A stretch of 64,000 nucleotides of DNA, taken from the NCBI GenBank assembly GCA_949825025.1, contig OX463780.1, positions 41,954,979-42,018,978 on the forward strand. Direction: 5' to 3'. Source of the DNA: Siphlonurus alternatus. Lineage: Eukaryota; Arthropoda; Insecta; Ephemeroptera; Siphlonuridae. Below the pieces are notes generated by a model. It did no database searches. It was not told the DNA's origin and saw only the letters and a list, made by a program, of their open reading frames with translations. The position numbers were made by a program, and so were the translations under genes. Numbering within the stretch: the stretch's first letter is position 1; every line of letters starts with the position of its first letter. Of this stretch, positions 1 to 64,000 are shown one piece after another.

Positions 1-6
1 TGGTGC

Positions 7-51408
<51,402 letters not shown>

Positions 51409-54149
51409 CTGAAAGTACGCCCACGTCACATTAGCACGTGACGACCAGCGCTCTCCAGAGACCACCGTGTTGAAGAAACGTTAAGCCTAAAATCCATCTT
51501 TACACGTAGAGGATATTCCACGTCATCAAAAGAGAGCTTTGCTACCTTGAGAGTATTACTTTTTGTCACATATATATCATATAAAATGTAAATACATATA
51601 AATATTATATAAATCCTGTTAAAGTATTGATGCATCACTATATTTTTTATGTATGTTTATAATATCCAATTAATTGACGAAGTTTTTCTCAAAAAACGAA
51701 AATTAATAACAGTCTCTGTAATTTGCAAAAAAACGCTTTTAACCATTTCAAGAACAAACCTTCTTCTCTTGCTTCACATATGGAAATCAGAAATGGAAAA
51801 AGGTGGTTTTGCAACTAACAATTTAATTATTTATTTAGCCTGTTTAAAAATAATTATATATTGTCTAAAAAATTTCATTTGTGAATAAAATGCATTGATT
51901 GGTCTGTGAAAAGTTTCAAAATTAGAAATATATTACGATAAAAAGTAAAACAAAAACAATAAAATAAAAATTGTTTTAACATATTTTTCCATAAAAGAGC
52001 GGTATAAAAAGTTAAGATTGTCACTCACTCAATGTAAATATATTTTTTATTTTTAATAAAAACATTGTTCAAAAAAGTCAAACCATGGTAACAGTAAGTG
52101 CCTTTATTTATTTCTCTCTGACTGAGTTTTAAATTTATGAGAGAAATATTATTATATTACAAGAAAGAAACAATCTCTCTTTATTTTCCTTCATTTTTTT
52201 TTTCTATGAAACGAACTGAAATGTTATAAGAAGTTAAATATGCCCCGAAAATATTGTTGATAAAATAAAATTTTGTTAAAATTTTCCCTTGTAAAGTTTT
52301 TACAAATTATTTTTGACTGCGTGTTATGTACGGTTTATAATTAAACAGTAATTGAGCTTGCTTTTCCTTATTCTAACGTCACTGCGATGTAACCGGATTT
52401 TGCATCAACGCTGTGACAGCTCTGTCAGTAAACCTCTTGCTTGGAGCTAAGAAAATAGCAGGCGCCGAGTTTATAGAGGTGGGTTTGCGAAGACGCTATG
52501 ATTAAAATTCAGTAGATAATTAGCACTTACCGAGGATCTCGGTTCGAGACCCTCGGGCAATTTACTGATGAGATACAGCAGCAAGCTATTTATACAAAAT
52601 AAATGCTCCTACCATCAACATTGTAAAAAAAAAAATGAATATTTAAATAAAATACTCATTTTAAAAACGGGCAGTTTTTTTACATAATTCCAAGAGAATT
52701 TTTTTTAACAACGTGTTTTATAAAAATATCAGTTTAAAAAAAATAATATTTTAAATAATGACATAAAATTAAATAATACAAAGAGTCTTAAGCAATAATC
52801 AATTTAATAGGATTCAAGTCTTCCCCGGGGAAAATGTTCTCCGTAAGCCACCATGTTAGAAAATTTGATTTTTTTTTCTCAGTATAACTATTAAAGCTGC
52901 GTTAATTTGAAACCATCTTCTACCCCCCCCCCTATATTTAGAGATTTAGAGGTCTTCTGAAAATGAATCAAGAACTCATTTTCCTCTATAAAATTTCTTA
53001 TGTGTCACAAAATCAATTTTGAGTTTGTTTTACATAGGTTTGGAGCCTCTAATATTTTTTTCTAATCTTATTAATTTAAAATATAACCAAACATACAGAT
53101 ATAGATAAAAATTAAGTTTTGTTTTGCACACAAAATGGGTACGCAAGAAAACAATAAAATGAAAAATTGCATCGCCTTCACTTGTGTGCTTCCAGCATGC
53201 ATTTTAAAATCATGCTATATAATAATTCTAAATTAATTTCAAAATTTTGCTGCAATAAAGATATATATTCTAAAACTATTGTTATGTAACCACATTTTAA
53301 TTATAATTTATAATATATTTCGTACCTGACTAAACATGTCGTTTTAAAAGTACCACCAAGTAATTGTATTATATTACTTTAAGTTCAAAACACACACATA
53401 GACTATATGGTTTCCTTTTAATAATTTAGCTAACTTACTCTTTGAGATCCAGTTCACGTAAAACAAGTTAAGGAAGCGGCAACAAAATATATATACTCCA
53501 TGGAAAGCTTAAATAAATCAACTTGAGATTGTGTGGTGGGATTTCTTTTCTTGTTTTGCTCAGAGCAATACTTTACTCCCTATATTTTCCTAAGGGAATA
53601 AAAACACAAAAAGACATTCATTGTAAATTGTCTATTGTTGAGATCAATCAATATTAGTGCACGAGGGTTGGTAACAATTTTAAAGGTATTTTTTTAAAAA
53701 AATCTATTTCTTTATTTAAATGCACTGAAAATAATGAAGAGTTATTGAAATTGTTACAGACATTATAATGATATTGCACACATGCTTGATAATATTCATA
53801 TGGAATATTTTATATCATGCAAAACTCATTCTATTCCTCTTTCATTCTATTATATATATTATAATAACATCGAATTTTAATGAAATTATAAAGAAAAAAA
53901 GGTTTTCTTTACCTTTATATTTAAAACAGCCAATGTAACCGTGGCAAAAGGTCTTGGGTTCAATCAACGTTGTTTATTTTTAATGTTCCAATTTACATTC
54001 CCATGAATGTATCTTCTATACAAGATTGATTGTTTTGAAATTTAAAAAAATGAAGTTTAATTAACAGATTGCTTCAATACATGGAAACAATTTGAAATTG
54101 AAAAAAAAAGCAACTTAAATGTAACTATACAACTGTTTGCTAAATTTTA

Positions 54150-54506
54150 ATGGGGTACTGACCGGTATTTGAGTTAGCAATACTAGTAAAAAGTACTGTG
54201 AATTCTATGAAGAATGAGCCCTTTTAGAGCACTCTACGACAATTCGCTGATTCTAGCACCTAAAAACCTTGCAAATGAAGTTTTGGTTACATTTCAATAT
54301 TAAGTATGGGATTCGGCAATGTTAACTAATCTATTTTCCCATTTAAGATTCAATGCTATGACGTCATTTTTGAGAGGTTTTAAAAATTCATATAAAATTA
54401 GGAAATTGTCGTAGAATGCTGTAATAGGGCTTGTTCTTCATGAAATTTTCGTGCCTTTTGAAATATTGACAATGACTTTGAACTTTTTTTTTGGTCAGTA
54501 CCCCAT
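54150..54506. mobile_element. MITE, 357 bp, TTA duplication
   Basis: ATGGGGTACTGACC at the left and its exact inverse at the right, with TTA outside both. Further inside, ATGAAGAA and TCTACGACAATT blocks recur inverted. Three-base TTA duplications are typical of PIF/Harbinger elements. Confidence 0.85.
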
Positions 54507-55821
54507 TTAGCTATATAATTATTATTATTATTATTTGCAAGTGAATTGGATTTTAATTCCATTCACGACTTTTTATCTGTTTGTAAATTACTGTGAAATT
54601 ATTTTACAATTTCAAGCAGGCATATGAGAGGACTTTAATGAGGAACTTAATTAGTAGTTTTAATTAAAATCTGTCAGCTCTGTTCAGTTTCATAATAATT
54701 AAATTAAAATGCAGAATAATAATTTTAACCTAAACTATATAATAGGTTGAGATGAACGTCGTATAAAAGAGGACCCAGCGATCAAACAGTCACATTCACT
54801 ACTGGTCGTTCAATAAAACGAGATAAAAAACTAACCTTAATTTGCAACGGTTTTTAATATAAATCCATTTGATTATTTGACTGTCAAGTTTAAATTTAAA
54901 TATAAAGAAAAAAACATCTTCTCAATTGTCTCAATATAACTTTGATTGGCGAGCATTGAACCATTACTTTCACGGAGTCAAATGTAACACAGTTATAAGA
55001 ATTTAGAATAGAAAAAATTACATTTAAAGTTAAAGCAGCATTGTTGGGCTATTTTGTTCCTTAAGTATGATCGAAATTGGAGTATTTGGACTTTGAAAGG
55101 TTACATAATGTGTTGTAGGTTTTTCATTTAAATAAAAATGTATATTCATTTTATTACACACAAAGAATCATGAGTGTTACACGTATAATGTATTTTTTTT
55201 TAAAACATTGCTTATTATGTATAAAATGAAAGAAACTTTCATATAGATGGTTATTTTGCAAGTAATATAATGCTACAAGTTTTAAAATTCTAATTAATAC
55301 ATTCATAGCTATTTATAATACTCATTTCACTATAAAAAAAAACATTAAAATTATAAAAATGCTGCATATTTTATCCTAAAAAATTACCATTACATTTTCA
55401 ACACTATAACTTAGGAATAGAGTACAAGTTTTGTAAAAAAATATATATAAATAAAAATACTTTAATCGTCCAAGCTTTTTAGTATCAATATAAACAGTAT
55501 ATCATGACGTTGCAATCATAATCTGGCAATGAAACTCGGTCAAACGACCAAGTGTGTATAAAGTATATGATACGACAAGTTGCCGCGCCCGTGATAGCGC
55601 CAACTCATGAACTTTCTGCTGTTGCTGATAATATATATAACGTCAACTCACATAAAGCAGTTAATGGCGTGATTGTAGTTTTGAAGGGCTAAAGCTCCAT
55701 TTGGAGTCCTCGTCACCGTATATTTTTAGCCGTCATAAAGAGCGTTAGTCAATATAATGGTTCGTTGTGACGCTATACAGTGATGTGTGAAACAGAGATG
55801 GCGACAGAGTTGAAAAATAAG

Positions 55822-56085
55822 GGCTTAATCATAGGCTTCTAATGGAAAGTATTATAATTATAAGTGTGCATTTATAAAGAAATCCTGAACTATCTTTTAG
55901 GCTTTTTATAAATTACGAGTGCGAGTAACATTTAGCAATTATTATATATTATATATATACAAATGATGTGATAGGATATTAAGGGCAAAATATTATAGAA
56001 AACCTAAAAGATAGTTCAAGCTTTCTTTATAAAAAATACACAATTATAATTATAATACTTTCCATTAGAGGCCTATGATTAAGCC
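55822..56085. mobile_element. Foldback MITE, 264 bp
   Basis: GGCTTAATCATAGGC and CTAATGGAAAGTATTATAAT at the left recur inverted at the right; arms of about 90 bp also share a block around CCTAAAAGATAGTTCA. No clear duplication. It lies directly beside the (GA)n tract. Confidence 0.85.
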
Positions 56086-56119
56086 TTTTTTTTATAATAG
56101 AAATAATAGGAATAGAAAT

Positions 56120-56252
<133 letters not shown>

Positions 56253-56641
56253 AAGACAGAGAATAAGCCACCCACGCCGTCGGTGTTTTACCACTAGAGT
56301 GCTTATCGGAGTGAGAGCAAGTGCGTATATCTGGATAACCCTCGATCACCGGCCACCGTTCTCCATCATCCAACGCTTTCACAAATTTTCACAACTCGTA
56401 AGTACTTGTATTAAGAAGATAAGTGAACGAAGGAAAGAAGAATGTGTTTTATTAATATATTGTTTACGGTTCACTGATCTTGCTTTGACTGAAATAATAA
56501 AAATAACAAAATATGTTTTTTTAATACGTCTAAAAAAATAATTTGAAAGTTCAATTTTTTACACTCAAAATCAAGCACCTCTTATATAAAAAGTTAAGAA
56601 CTATTGAGAAACACCAATGTTAAAATGTCTTACAGTTAATT

Positions 56642-56745
<104 letters not shown>

Positions 56746-56867
56746 CGTTTTCTCCCCTCGGTTCGTGTTACATGCAATCTATCGATTAACTTTCCATGTC
56801 CAAGAATACAATGTATATACACATTTTTTTTTTCTAAACTGTTGCATTTCTGTGTAACCAAACTAAT

Positions 56868-56920
56868 TAGCTTATATGTAAGATTATATAGTTTAACTAT
56901 ATAATCTTACATATAAGCTA
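56868..56920. repeat. Perfect 53-bp palindrome
   Basis: Two 26-bp arms, starting TAGCTTATATGTAAGATT, around a single central base with no mismatch. Confidence 0.95.
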
Positions 56921-59900
56921 GGAAATTTTAAATCAATTTATCTATCAACTACAGTTTAGAGCAATTACAAATAAATATTTGTGTATCATACTTATATTAA
57001 TAATGTAATATTAAATAGTGTCCGAGTCAAATATAAATTAGTACCATATAAAAATGTAATAATTTATTGTAGTTACGAATGGTGCTTTTTAGGTTAAATT
57101 TTTATCTTTCATTTCACCTACGACGTTAATTCAAACTAATTAGTGATTTTAAGAACAAGTGAGAATAAACGAAATTTTGTCTTTAGTTGTGCTCATAATT
57201 AAATGTTGAATTATCAATGAAATTTGTTTGTTGTTCACTCACAACATTCAGTGAATTAAACTTAACGTGAAATGTTTTTCAGTAATAAATCAATAAAATT
57301 GCCACAGGAAATATTGTCTATAGTGTTATTTGGGAGTTTCTTAATTGTAAGAAGTGCTATTGCTGTTATTTTATGTTTGTATTTTAGTGTCTTATTATCG
57401 TTACGTAAAAATTATATAATCTATGTCATACTTATGCAATCAGTAGTGGTTTAATAAATTAATTGAATTCAATAATCTCTAAAATCAAATTCATATTCAG
57501 AATTACTTTTCTTCATTTTATTAACATAAAATGAATTAATCCCCAAACTGAATATATACCAAAGCAATTTCTTTTTAAATTTGCTTAAAAATGTTGTTTT
57601 TACAATATTCAATGTCATGTGATACGTTAGATGTAAAAGGGGACGAAAAACACTTACTATTTTATAAAATAACTTTTAACAATAATTATATTGGCCGATA
57701 AAACAACACATCAGAAAATACGTGTTTTTGCTTCATATTGAACCCTGAATTAAATTTTTTATTACAAAATTAGAAAATTAAAATTTGTATGAAACAGTCT
57801 GAATGCTTCAATTATTCATGCCTTAATTATTTTCAATTAAGAACGACAGTCAAATGGGTTGTTCCACTTAATTGCAGAGATGTATAATTCTTACTGCCGT
57901 GTTTCTGTGATCTATGTACGACATTAGTAATCCTTCCTTAAGTAATCAAACTGACAATTAAAAGCTGGACAATCAATTTAACGTAATTGCCTACGTCACA
58001 CTAGCTGAAGTGGACCCTACACGTGCAATTACAGCCAAGACTTTACACCAAATAGTCGTGAAAATAGAAATGAAATGACCTTTCTTTTATCAATTTACAA
58101 AAAAAAAAAATTAAATTCCACGCCGTAAGATTTGCTTCAAAACAATTTAATTAAATTTTAATAATAAAAAATTCCTTTCTTTTTTATTTTCTTTGTAGAA
58201 CTATATATACGAGGAACAATATCATTAAAAAATTCTATTCATATTAAGGTACGTTTTCTTTTATATCAAATTTTCCTTAAAAACTTATTTATTGTATTTT
58301 TTACAGGAATAAATTTGCAAGAATGATAGTGATACCAGAAATCAATTATGATTAGTGCATGGATTCATACTATTTAATTTAAATAATTTAATTTATTACC
58401 AAGAAATTAAAAAAAAAAAAAAAAAAACGGAATGCGGTTGAAAATTTAGAAGAGAGTAATTTGTTAAAAAAATATATTTAAAAAAGAAGTGTAGCATTAA
58501 AATAATAATAATAACTCGTACTAAAAATTTTAACAAAATGTTGAAATGTTTAATTGTGTAATAAAAATTAAATAACAAGTAAATATTTTATCATTTTTAA
58601 TGTATAAAAAAAATACTTGCATTTTTATTTTTTATGCATTGCACTTTATTATCATGATCATATATTTATTTTTGGCTTCATTTAAAATTTAAAAATATCT
58701 AATTTGAATTATATTTATATATATTTATAATATTGCATTTCAAGTAACGTTTTAGAATGTTTTTATGTGTTTTAGTTTAGTTTTGTAAAATTGTAACGTA
58801 TAATATATCTATATCTTACAGCTTATTTTCTGTTCTTCATTATATGTAGGATTTACGAAACTTTCAGTTACACCCACTACTTCTCTACCGATATTGACAA
58901 TGTTAAGGGTTGAAAGTTTTAGAAGTTAGTTTGAGAGGAGTGATTGGGGTGATTGCTAACTTAAAAACTTGTACCCTTAAACTTTGTATAAAAAAAAAAG
59001 AGAGATACACCACATGATGTTAAAGGAGAAAAAAAATGTCACTGGAAACTAAAACAACACTATCGTCAACGACCGTATACTTAATAAATAATTCTTTAAC
59101 TATCGTAATGTGTTGTATTTGTGAAAGTTTGAATAATTGTGTTGAATATTTGTGTTTTTACATTATTTGTTGCCTAGAATTGTCACAAGATATTATTTAA
59201 TTAGTTTACGTACACAATGAGACAGATAAAATATCAAATTTAATTCTCCGCTTGCTTTTAATTATATATATTTCAGAAGTTATAATATGTTAAACAAAAC
59301 ATTTTAATTATAGGAATAATGGAAACTTCTAAATTACATTAAAAATAATAAGCTTGAATTGCAATTAAATATAGTGTTCATATAATAAAAATTTTAATAA
59401 ATGAATGTGTAATTATATCAACTGTATCAAGGGAGGTAATTAAGTTTGAAGTTTTAAAATATTTCTAAATTTAAAGAAATTGAATTGATAATTTTGGTAA
59501 AATTATTTAACGAAAACCTCAGATGATCTCAAGCAGGGTCATGGAATATTTCTGGCAGAGGGAATTGATTTTTAATTTTTGATAATTTTCTAAAACTTTA
59601 TTGCTCATACTTTGAGTTAATTCAAAGTGGGCGGGTCATGGCTTTCTCACCACAACTAATTCCAGTTTTTGTTCACGAGACTCTATTCTAACCTTCTACA
59701 ATTGTGGTAAGACTGAATTGAATTTAACTTTTTTTATCTGGTTCAAATTCCTATTAAAAATCTAATTATTTTTTATAAATTTCATGGACGTCAGTAAATT
59801 TTTCTGATCTTGAGTGACTATTTACGTACAGTATAATATTATAAAATCTAAAATGTTGTGACAATTTATTTGTGACGTACGTATATACTTAGACAGAATT

Positions 59901-61260
59901 CATTACTATATATAATCAAAAGATTTACTAATCATAAAAGGACAGCTTTGAAATATCATGTTTCAATTCAATTGTAATTAAAAATTTCATTTTATTTTTT
60001 ACACCATTTTACTTTTCGATTCATATGTACATTTAACACAAGAATTTAGCTTTCATTTGTCTCCAATTTCTTGCTACATTCATTAAATCTCCCTTTTTTG
60101 TAGAAATTGTATTATCACTAAAAAAAATCAAAAAATAAAAAACAAGAAGTAATTCTATACAATATAAAAAGCAGAGCCAAATAAAACTAAAAGAATCAGT
60201 TTTCGTGAATTTGGCGTACTTAGATTAATTTTATATTGTAATAATACAAAATTCCAACATATTTTTATTCTTAAATATATTTTTTTTTTATTAATTAAAA
60301 TCATATCATATAATAAGAAATCTTAATTATGAATGAGATTTATGTAATTAATAAGAAAGTGTTGTATATATGATATAAAAAATTTAGGTTTATGGTTACT
60401 TTGTAAGTGTCTTTCTATTTTAGTCTGAGAAGTATAAGAAGACTGTCTCTTTTCTTGTGGTAACATCTTATCAGGGTGCTCTAAATGTAGGAGAACACTA
60501 GACGTGTTCAGCGAGCAGAATGCCTTGGATGACGTCACTGCCACGACAGCAGCTTGTTGTCACCACCAGTAAGACTCTTTCTACCCTTAGCAACCAACAA
60601 CCCCCTCTCTTTTGCCTGTGAGAGCTGTCACATGCTAATAATATTGCTATAGCATTAGCAGTAGCTCATTAATATTTATCAATTCACTTGAAAAACATCA
60701 CAGCATCAACGTCAATGTAAAATACGATAAAATTATATATAAATTAAATTTTATTTTTATTATTATTTTCATTTATCTCATGTTTTTTAATGTTAAAATT
60801 TAAAATATATATATTTGGAATAAAAAATATAGTATTGCATTATTTTATATTTTGATGATTGAAACATTGGTTTAAGAATATTTTCCAATAGATTGAATTT
60901 TTGATAGAGTGACGGTTTCTGTTGAATGACTTAAAGCTGCAAAGTGTGGGTTTTTCTATTATGAGAAAAATACGTTTTATGGAATACATAATTTGTGTAT
61001 TGACAGAAATAAATTTGATGTATTTTAAGTAGACAGTTATCAATCAAAATTTCCATACATTTATATTATAAATCTAAATATCAAAACAGCCTGCTCTGAA
61101 GCACAGTGAAGCCAAATTGGTATCAACAATGATAGAGGAAGGAAGAAGTTTTCTTTTTATGACTCGGGTCAGAGTATATGTTATTATTGTGAAAGAATTA
61201 ACAAATTTGTTTTCAGCGTTGATAAAATTTAATTAATAAGCAATGAATAAAAACGTAATA

Positions 61261-61658
61261 TTTTTTTTTTTTTTTTTTTTACAAGGATACACCCCTAAGA
61301 GCTTACAGCTCGCGGCGGGGTACTGGGTAGGGATAAGGTAGGGAACGGATAGTGGCCACGGCCTGCATGCTTACGCGTCCCAGCATTCGCTGAGGTGAGA
61401 CTGAGGGAACCGTGGAAAACCTCAGTCAGGACGGACACCTCTACTTTTTCTCAATGGACCAAAGCGATGTCCAAAGCCTGGGGAACCACACACAAGTGCA
61501 TCACTGCACTGGGTGGAAAGCGAGACGAATTTACCCCAGGGAGGGAGCAGCGTATTTTTTACTTGAAACGGTCACCCATCCAAGTACTAACCACGCTCGA
61601 CGTAGCCTGACTTCGGTGATCTAACGAGAACCGGTCAATGCACTGCGCCACGCTCGAC
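61261..61658 (-). mobile_element. 5S-rRNA-derived SINE with poly(A) tail
   Basis: On the minus strand, 61658-61568 reads CGGTTCTCGT, GATCACCGAAGTCAGGC and GTGGTTAGTACTTGGATGG in 5S order, including the C box. A GC-rich body of about 290 bp follows and ends in a 20-base poly(A) (T20 at 61261-61280). This is the layout of a SINE3-type element transcribed by RNA polymerase III. No target duplication was recognised. Frames at 61395-61624 are shadows of it. Confidence 0.85.
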
Positions 61659-62403
61659 CTCAGTGAATTGTTTGTGTAATGTATAAATAACAATAAACTA
61701 TTTTCTATTTGACATATTTTGGCTTGAGCAGAAAGTATTAGCGTCATGCTAACACAAAACCTAATGTTCAAACCTCTGATTTAATTTAACAGTACCGACT
61801 TTATTATTTTTTTTTTTTATCTTTTATGAAAATATTACGGAAATTGATATCCTTGCTTCAAAAATTTAATAATAATAATAACAAAATGACAAACTTCTTT
61901 AAAAAGATAATATAAACTACGCACATTGATTTACAGAAACTGTAAAAATGATTATGTAAAGGTGGAAAAGGAAATGAAATTTTAAAGAAAATGTAATTAT
62001 TTTTTTCATTTATTATTGCAGAAGTTTTTCTTGGAAAATATTGAGAAAAAATATGTATATATATATACAGTACATGAATGTTCTTAGTACTTGGAATTTT
62101 TTTCTTTTGAGTTACGACAAAAGAAGCAATTTCAGGGGAATGGGGGGGGTCGCAACCGCTGGAAGCACATTCCTCTTTTACGCATTCTTTCTTCCTGCCA
62201 TCAAACACTGGCAAGACTTTTTATTTTGTGTCAAGGTATATATCTTACATATAATTATACTTTATAATAAAGATTTTTTTTAGTAATATAAAATATTTTG
62301 AAATCCCTTATTATATTATAAAACATCAAAGACGGCATATTATATGCATGTATTGTAAATTGAATCCACTTGATCAAATATCAAAAAACAAATTACTGTT
62401 TAA

Positions 62404-62802
62404 GGTAGAGATAACGTCAATCAGCTGTTTTTTTAGCTCCATTTGATTAACATGTAAACCTTAGCAAATTCACAAAAATTTTGAAATTTTTTGAGAGGCG
62501 GATATTAGTACCTTAAAGCCATAGAAAAAATTTCAAAACAATTTAAAATAACGAGACGATTTTTTTTTAATTAAACTTTTAGTTTGTCTCTCCATGAAAA
62601 ATTCCTATGCTGAAAATTAAAAAATATGTATATAAAAAAAAAAAAAAAAATCGGCTCATTAAATTGTTTCGAAATTTTTTCTATGACTTTTAGGCACTAA
62701 TATCTGCCTCTCAAAAATTTTCAGAATTGTTGTGAATTTGCTAAAGTTTACATGTTAATAAAAGGGACCTACGTCGAACAGCTGATCGGCGTTATCTCTA
62801 CC
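62404..62802. mobile_element. TTAA-flanked foldback MITE, 399 bp
   Basis: GGTAGAGATAACGTCAATCA at the left and a close inverse at the right, TTAA directly outside both (62400-62403, 62803-62806). Inner blocks TTAACATGTAAACCTTAGC recur inverted. It is the same family as the elements in both arms of the giant foldback and preserves the empty Tc1 site GGCACTAATATCTGCC. Confidence 0.93.
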
Positions 62803-63236
62803 TTAAGGCGATGGTGATCTTATCCCAGAAACAACAGTATTTCATATCAAATGTAACCTCAGCCTGGATTGTATATGTATTGTAAGATTTTATTTCCATT
62901 AACGTTTGCATGTTAAACTACGTGTATATCGAATGTTTCAGTTCATTCAAAACAGCATGCTGAGCATGCATATAATTATATTCTTAATGTTATGACTGTC
63001 ATGAGAAATATCTTCTTTTCATATCAATATTTGGTCGAAATAATATATTATATAATATCAATGAATTTGATTCCAAAGTAATTTAGTTATTAAAACAATT
63101 TTTTATACAAAAAATCCAAGCACGAATAATGTTTAAAATTAAACTAACATATAAAACATTATTACATATAATTACCATTTTTATACATTACATGACGATT
63201 TTCTGATCTACGTACAGGGAATATAAAAGATACATT

Positions 63237-63997
63237 TTTTAGTAACATAACACCGTCAATCAGTGGCGTAACTACAGAGGGGGCCGAGGGGGCCAAGGCC
63301 CCCGGGTCCGTGCATCGAAGGGGGCCTTTTTAGTTAAGCTCGTTTTGAAGAAATTTCAATTCATCGTGAAAAAAAAAAAAATTTAAACTTATAGGCAAGG
63401 TTTATTTTTTAAATACTGTATAATATAATATACTATAATTTAAATATATAGTATACAGTAAATAAAGTTTTTTTACGTAAAATACGTAAAAAAAAAAGCA
63501 TCCGTAAGCATGCATTTAATTAAAATATTTAAAAAAAAAAAATTCAGCCACATGGCATAAACTTTTCAACACAAAACTTTTTAAGAAAATATAACGCAGA
63601 CTGAACGCTCACTGTTAATTCAAGATAGATCAATTTTTAATTTGTCGCTTACATTTTTTTTTTTTTTTTTTTTTTTTTGCCCAAAAAAACTGAATTGAAT
63701 GCAAAATATTTCGGATCTGCAGATATAAATGAACGAGGAATTTATAAATGTTGCGCAAATCTTATTTCATTAAAAATGTAATTTTCTGAATGAAAAAAAA
63801 AAAATAGTGCCACGCCCACTTTTCCTAAATTTTTTCGCCTCCGGCGGGGTCCCTCAACCCCCCTCCCCCTGAAGCCGCCGCTTCGCGGCGAATGGGCCCT
63901 TACGGGCCTTCGGCCCCCGGGCCCACATTTTGTAGTTACGCCACTGCCGTCAATATAATACAGTCTGTATTATATTGACGGTGTTATGCTACTAAAA
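63237..63997. repeat. 67-bp near-perfect palindrome split by the hAT-like element
   Basis: Left part 63237-63260 and right part 63955-63997, joined across the insertion, give two 33-bp arms (starting TTTTAGTAACATAACACC) with one mismatch and a single central base. Confidence 0.88.
63261..63946. mobile_element. hAT-like nonautonomous element, 686 bp, 8-bp duplication
   Basis: Perfect 16-bp terminal repeats CAGTGGCGTAACTACA, flanked by CCGTCAAT on both sides (63253-63260 and 63947-63954). CAG termini with an 8-bp duplication are the hAT pattern. The subterminal regions are G/C-rich and the centre is AT-rich with long A and T runs. No transposase frame. Confidence 0.92.
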
Positions 63998-64000
63998 TAC

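Noticed and set aside
52440..52565. tRNA-like sequence with GGTTCGAGACC box
   Set aside because: A B-box-like motif is present but no cloverleaf arms or suitably spaced A box could be drawn.
60323..60544. Minus-strand 73-codon frame as the missing first exon of the convertase
   Set aside because: It has no signal peptide and no FTNHF-like prodomain segment, and its end does not provide a donor in the right phase.
61395..61624. Overlapping 70-codon frames
   Set aside because: They lie inside the 5S-derived SINE on its opposite strand and have no protein similarity.
61858..62214. 118-codon minus-strand frame with a cysteine-containing start (VFDGRKKECVKEECASSGC)
   Set aside because: The first 40 residues look composition-biased and the remainder is AT-rich noise; no splice sites or family match to support a gene.

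Overview
The window is AT-rich animal DNA, most likely from an arthropod and probably not an insect. It carries one recognisable host gene, a subtilisin-like prohormone convertase of the PC2 type (vertebrate PCSK2, Drosophila amontillado), on the minus strand. Thirteen coding exons in consistent splice phase run from 51408 down to the stop codon at 7-9. Together they give 1722 nt, or 573 residues plus stop: the second half of the prodomain, the whole catalytic domain, the P domain and a short lysine-rich tail. The signal peptide and first part of the prodomain (roughly 50-70 residues by comparison with the family) were not found and probably lie beyond 64000. The arthropod suggestion rests on the wording of the protein, which is close to insect amontillado, and on two 5S-rRNA-derived repeats that resemble arthropod 5S.

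Layout: 1-16219 holds the nine 3' exons in short to medium introns with little mobile DNA but several microsatellites. 16220-22621 holds two small exons and several short inverted-repeat elements (MITEs). 22622-34974 is a 12.4-kb intron dominated by a 6.5-kb near-complete palindrome (26917-33407). 35084-51303 holds two prodomain-side introns with foldback MITEs, a truncated LINE, a 5S-like repeat and two back-to-back foldbacks. 51409-64000 is the intron or upstream region 5' of the first visible exon, with more MITEs, inverted (GA)n/(CT)n tracts, a 5S-derived SINE and a hAT-type element.

The most unusual content is the density of inverted-repeat DNA. The 6.5-kb foldback has a 9-bp target-site duplication, five units of an exactly 147-bp tandem repeat in each arm, and a TA-flanked Tc1/mariner-like insertion in one arm only. 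At least six further foldback elements sit between TTAA tetranucleotides, as expected of a TTAA-specific (piggyBac-type) transposase, and two of them share a single TTAA. A hAT-like element with a perfect 8-bp duplication has landed inside a 67-bp palindrome. Almost all of this lies in introns of the convertase gene, so the primary transcript should contain many long RNA hairpins.

All family assignments come from reading the sequence and remembered family features. No database search was run.
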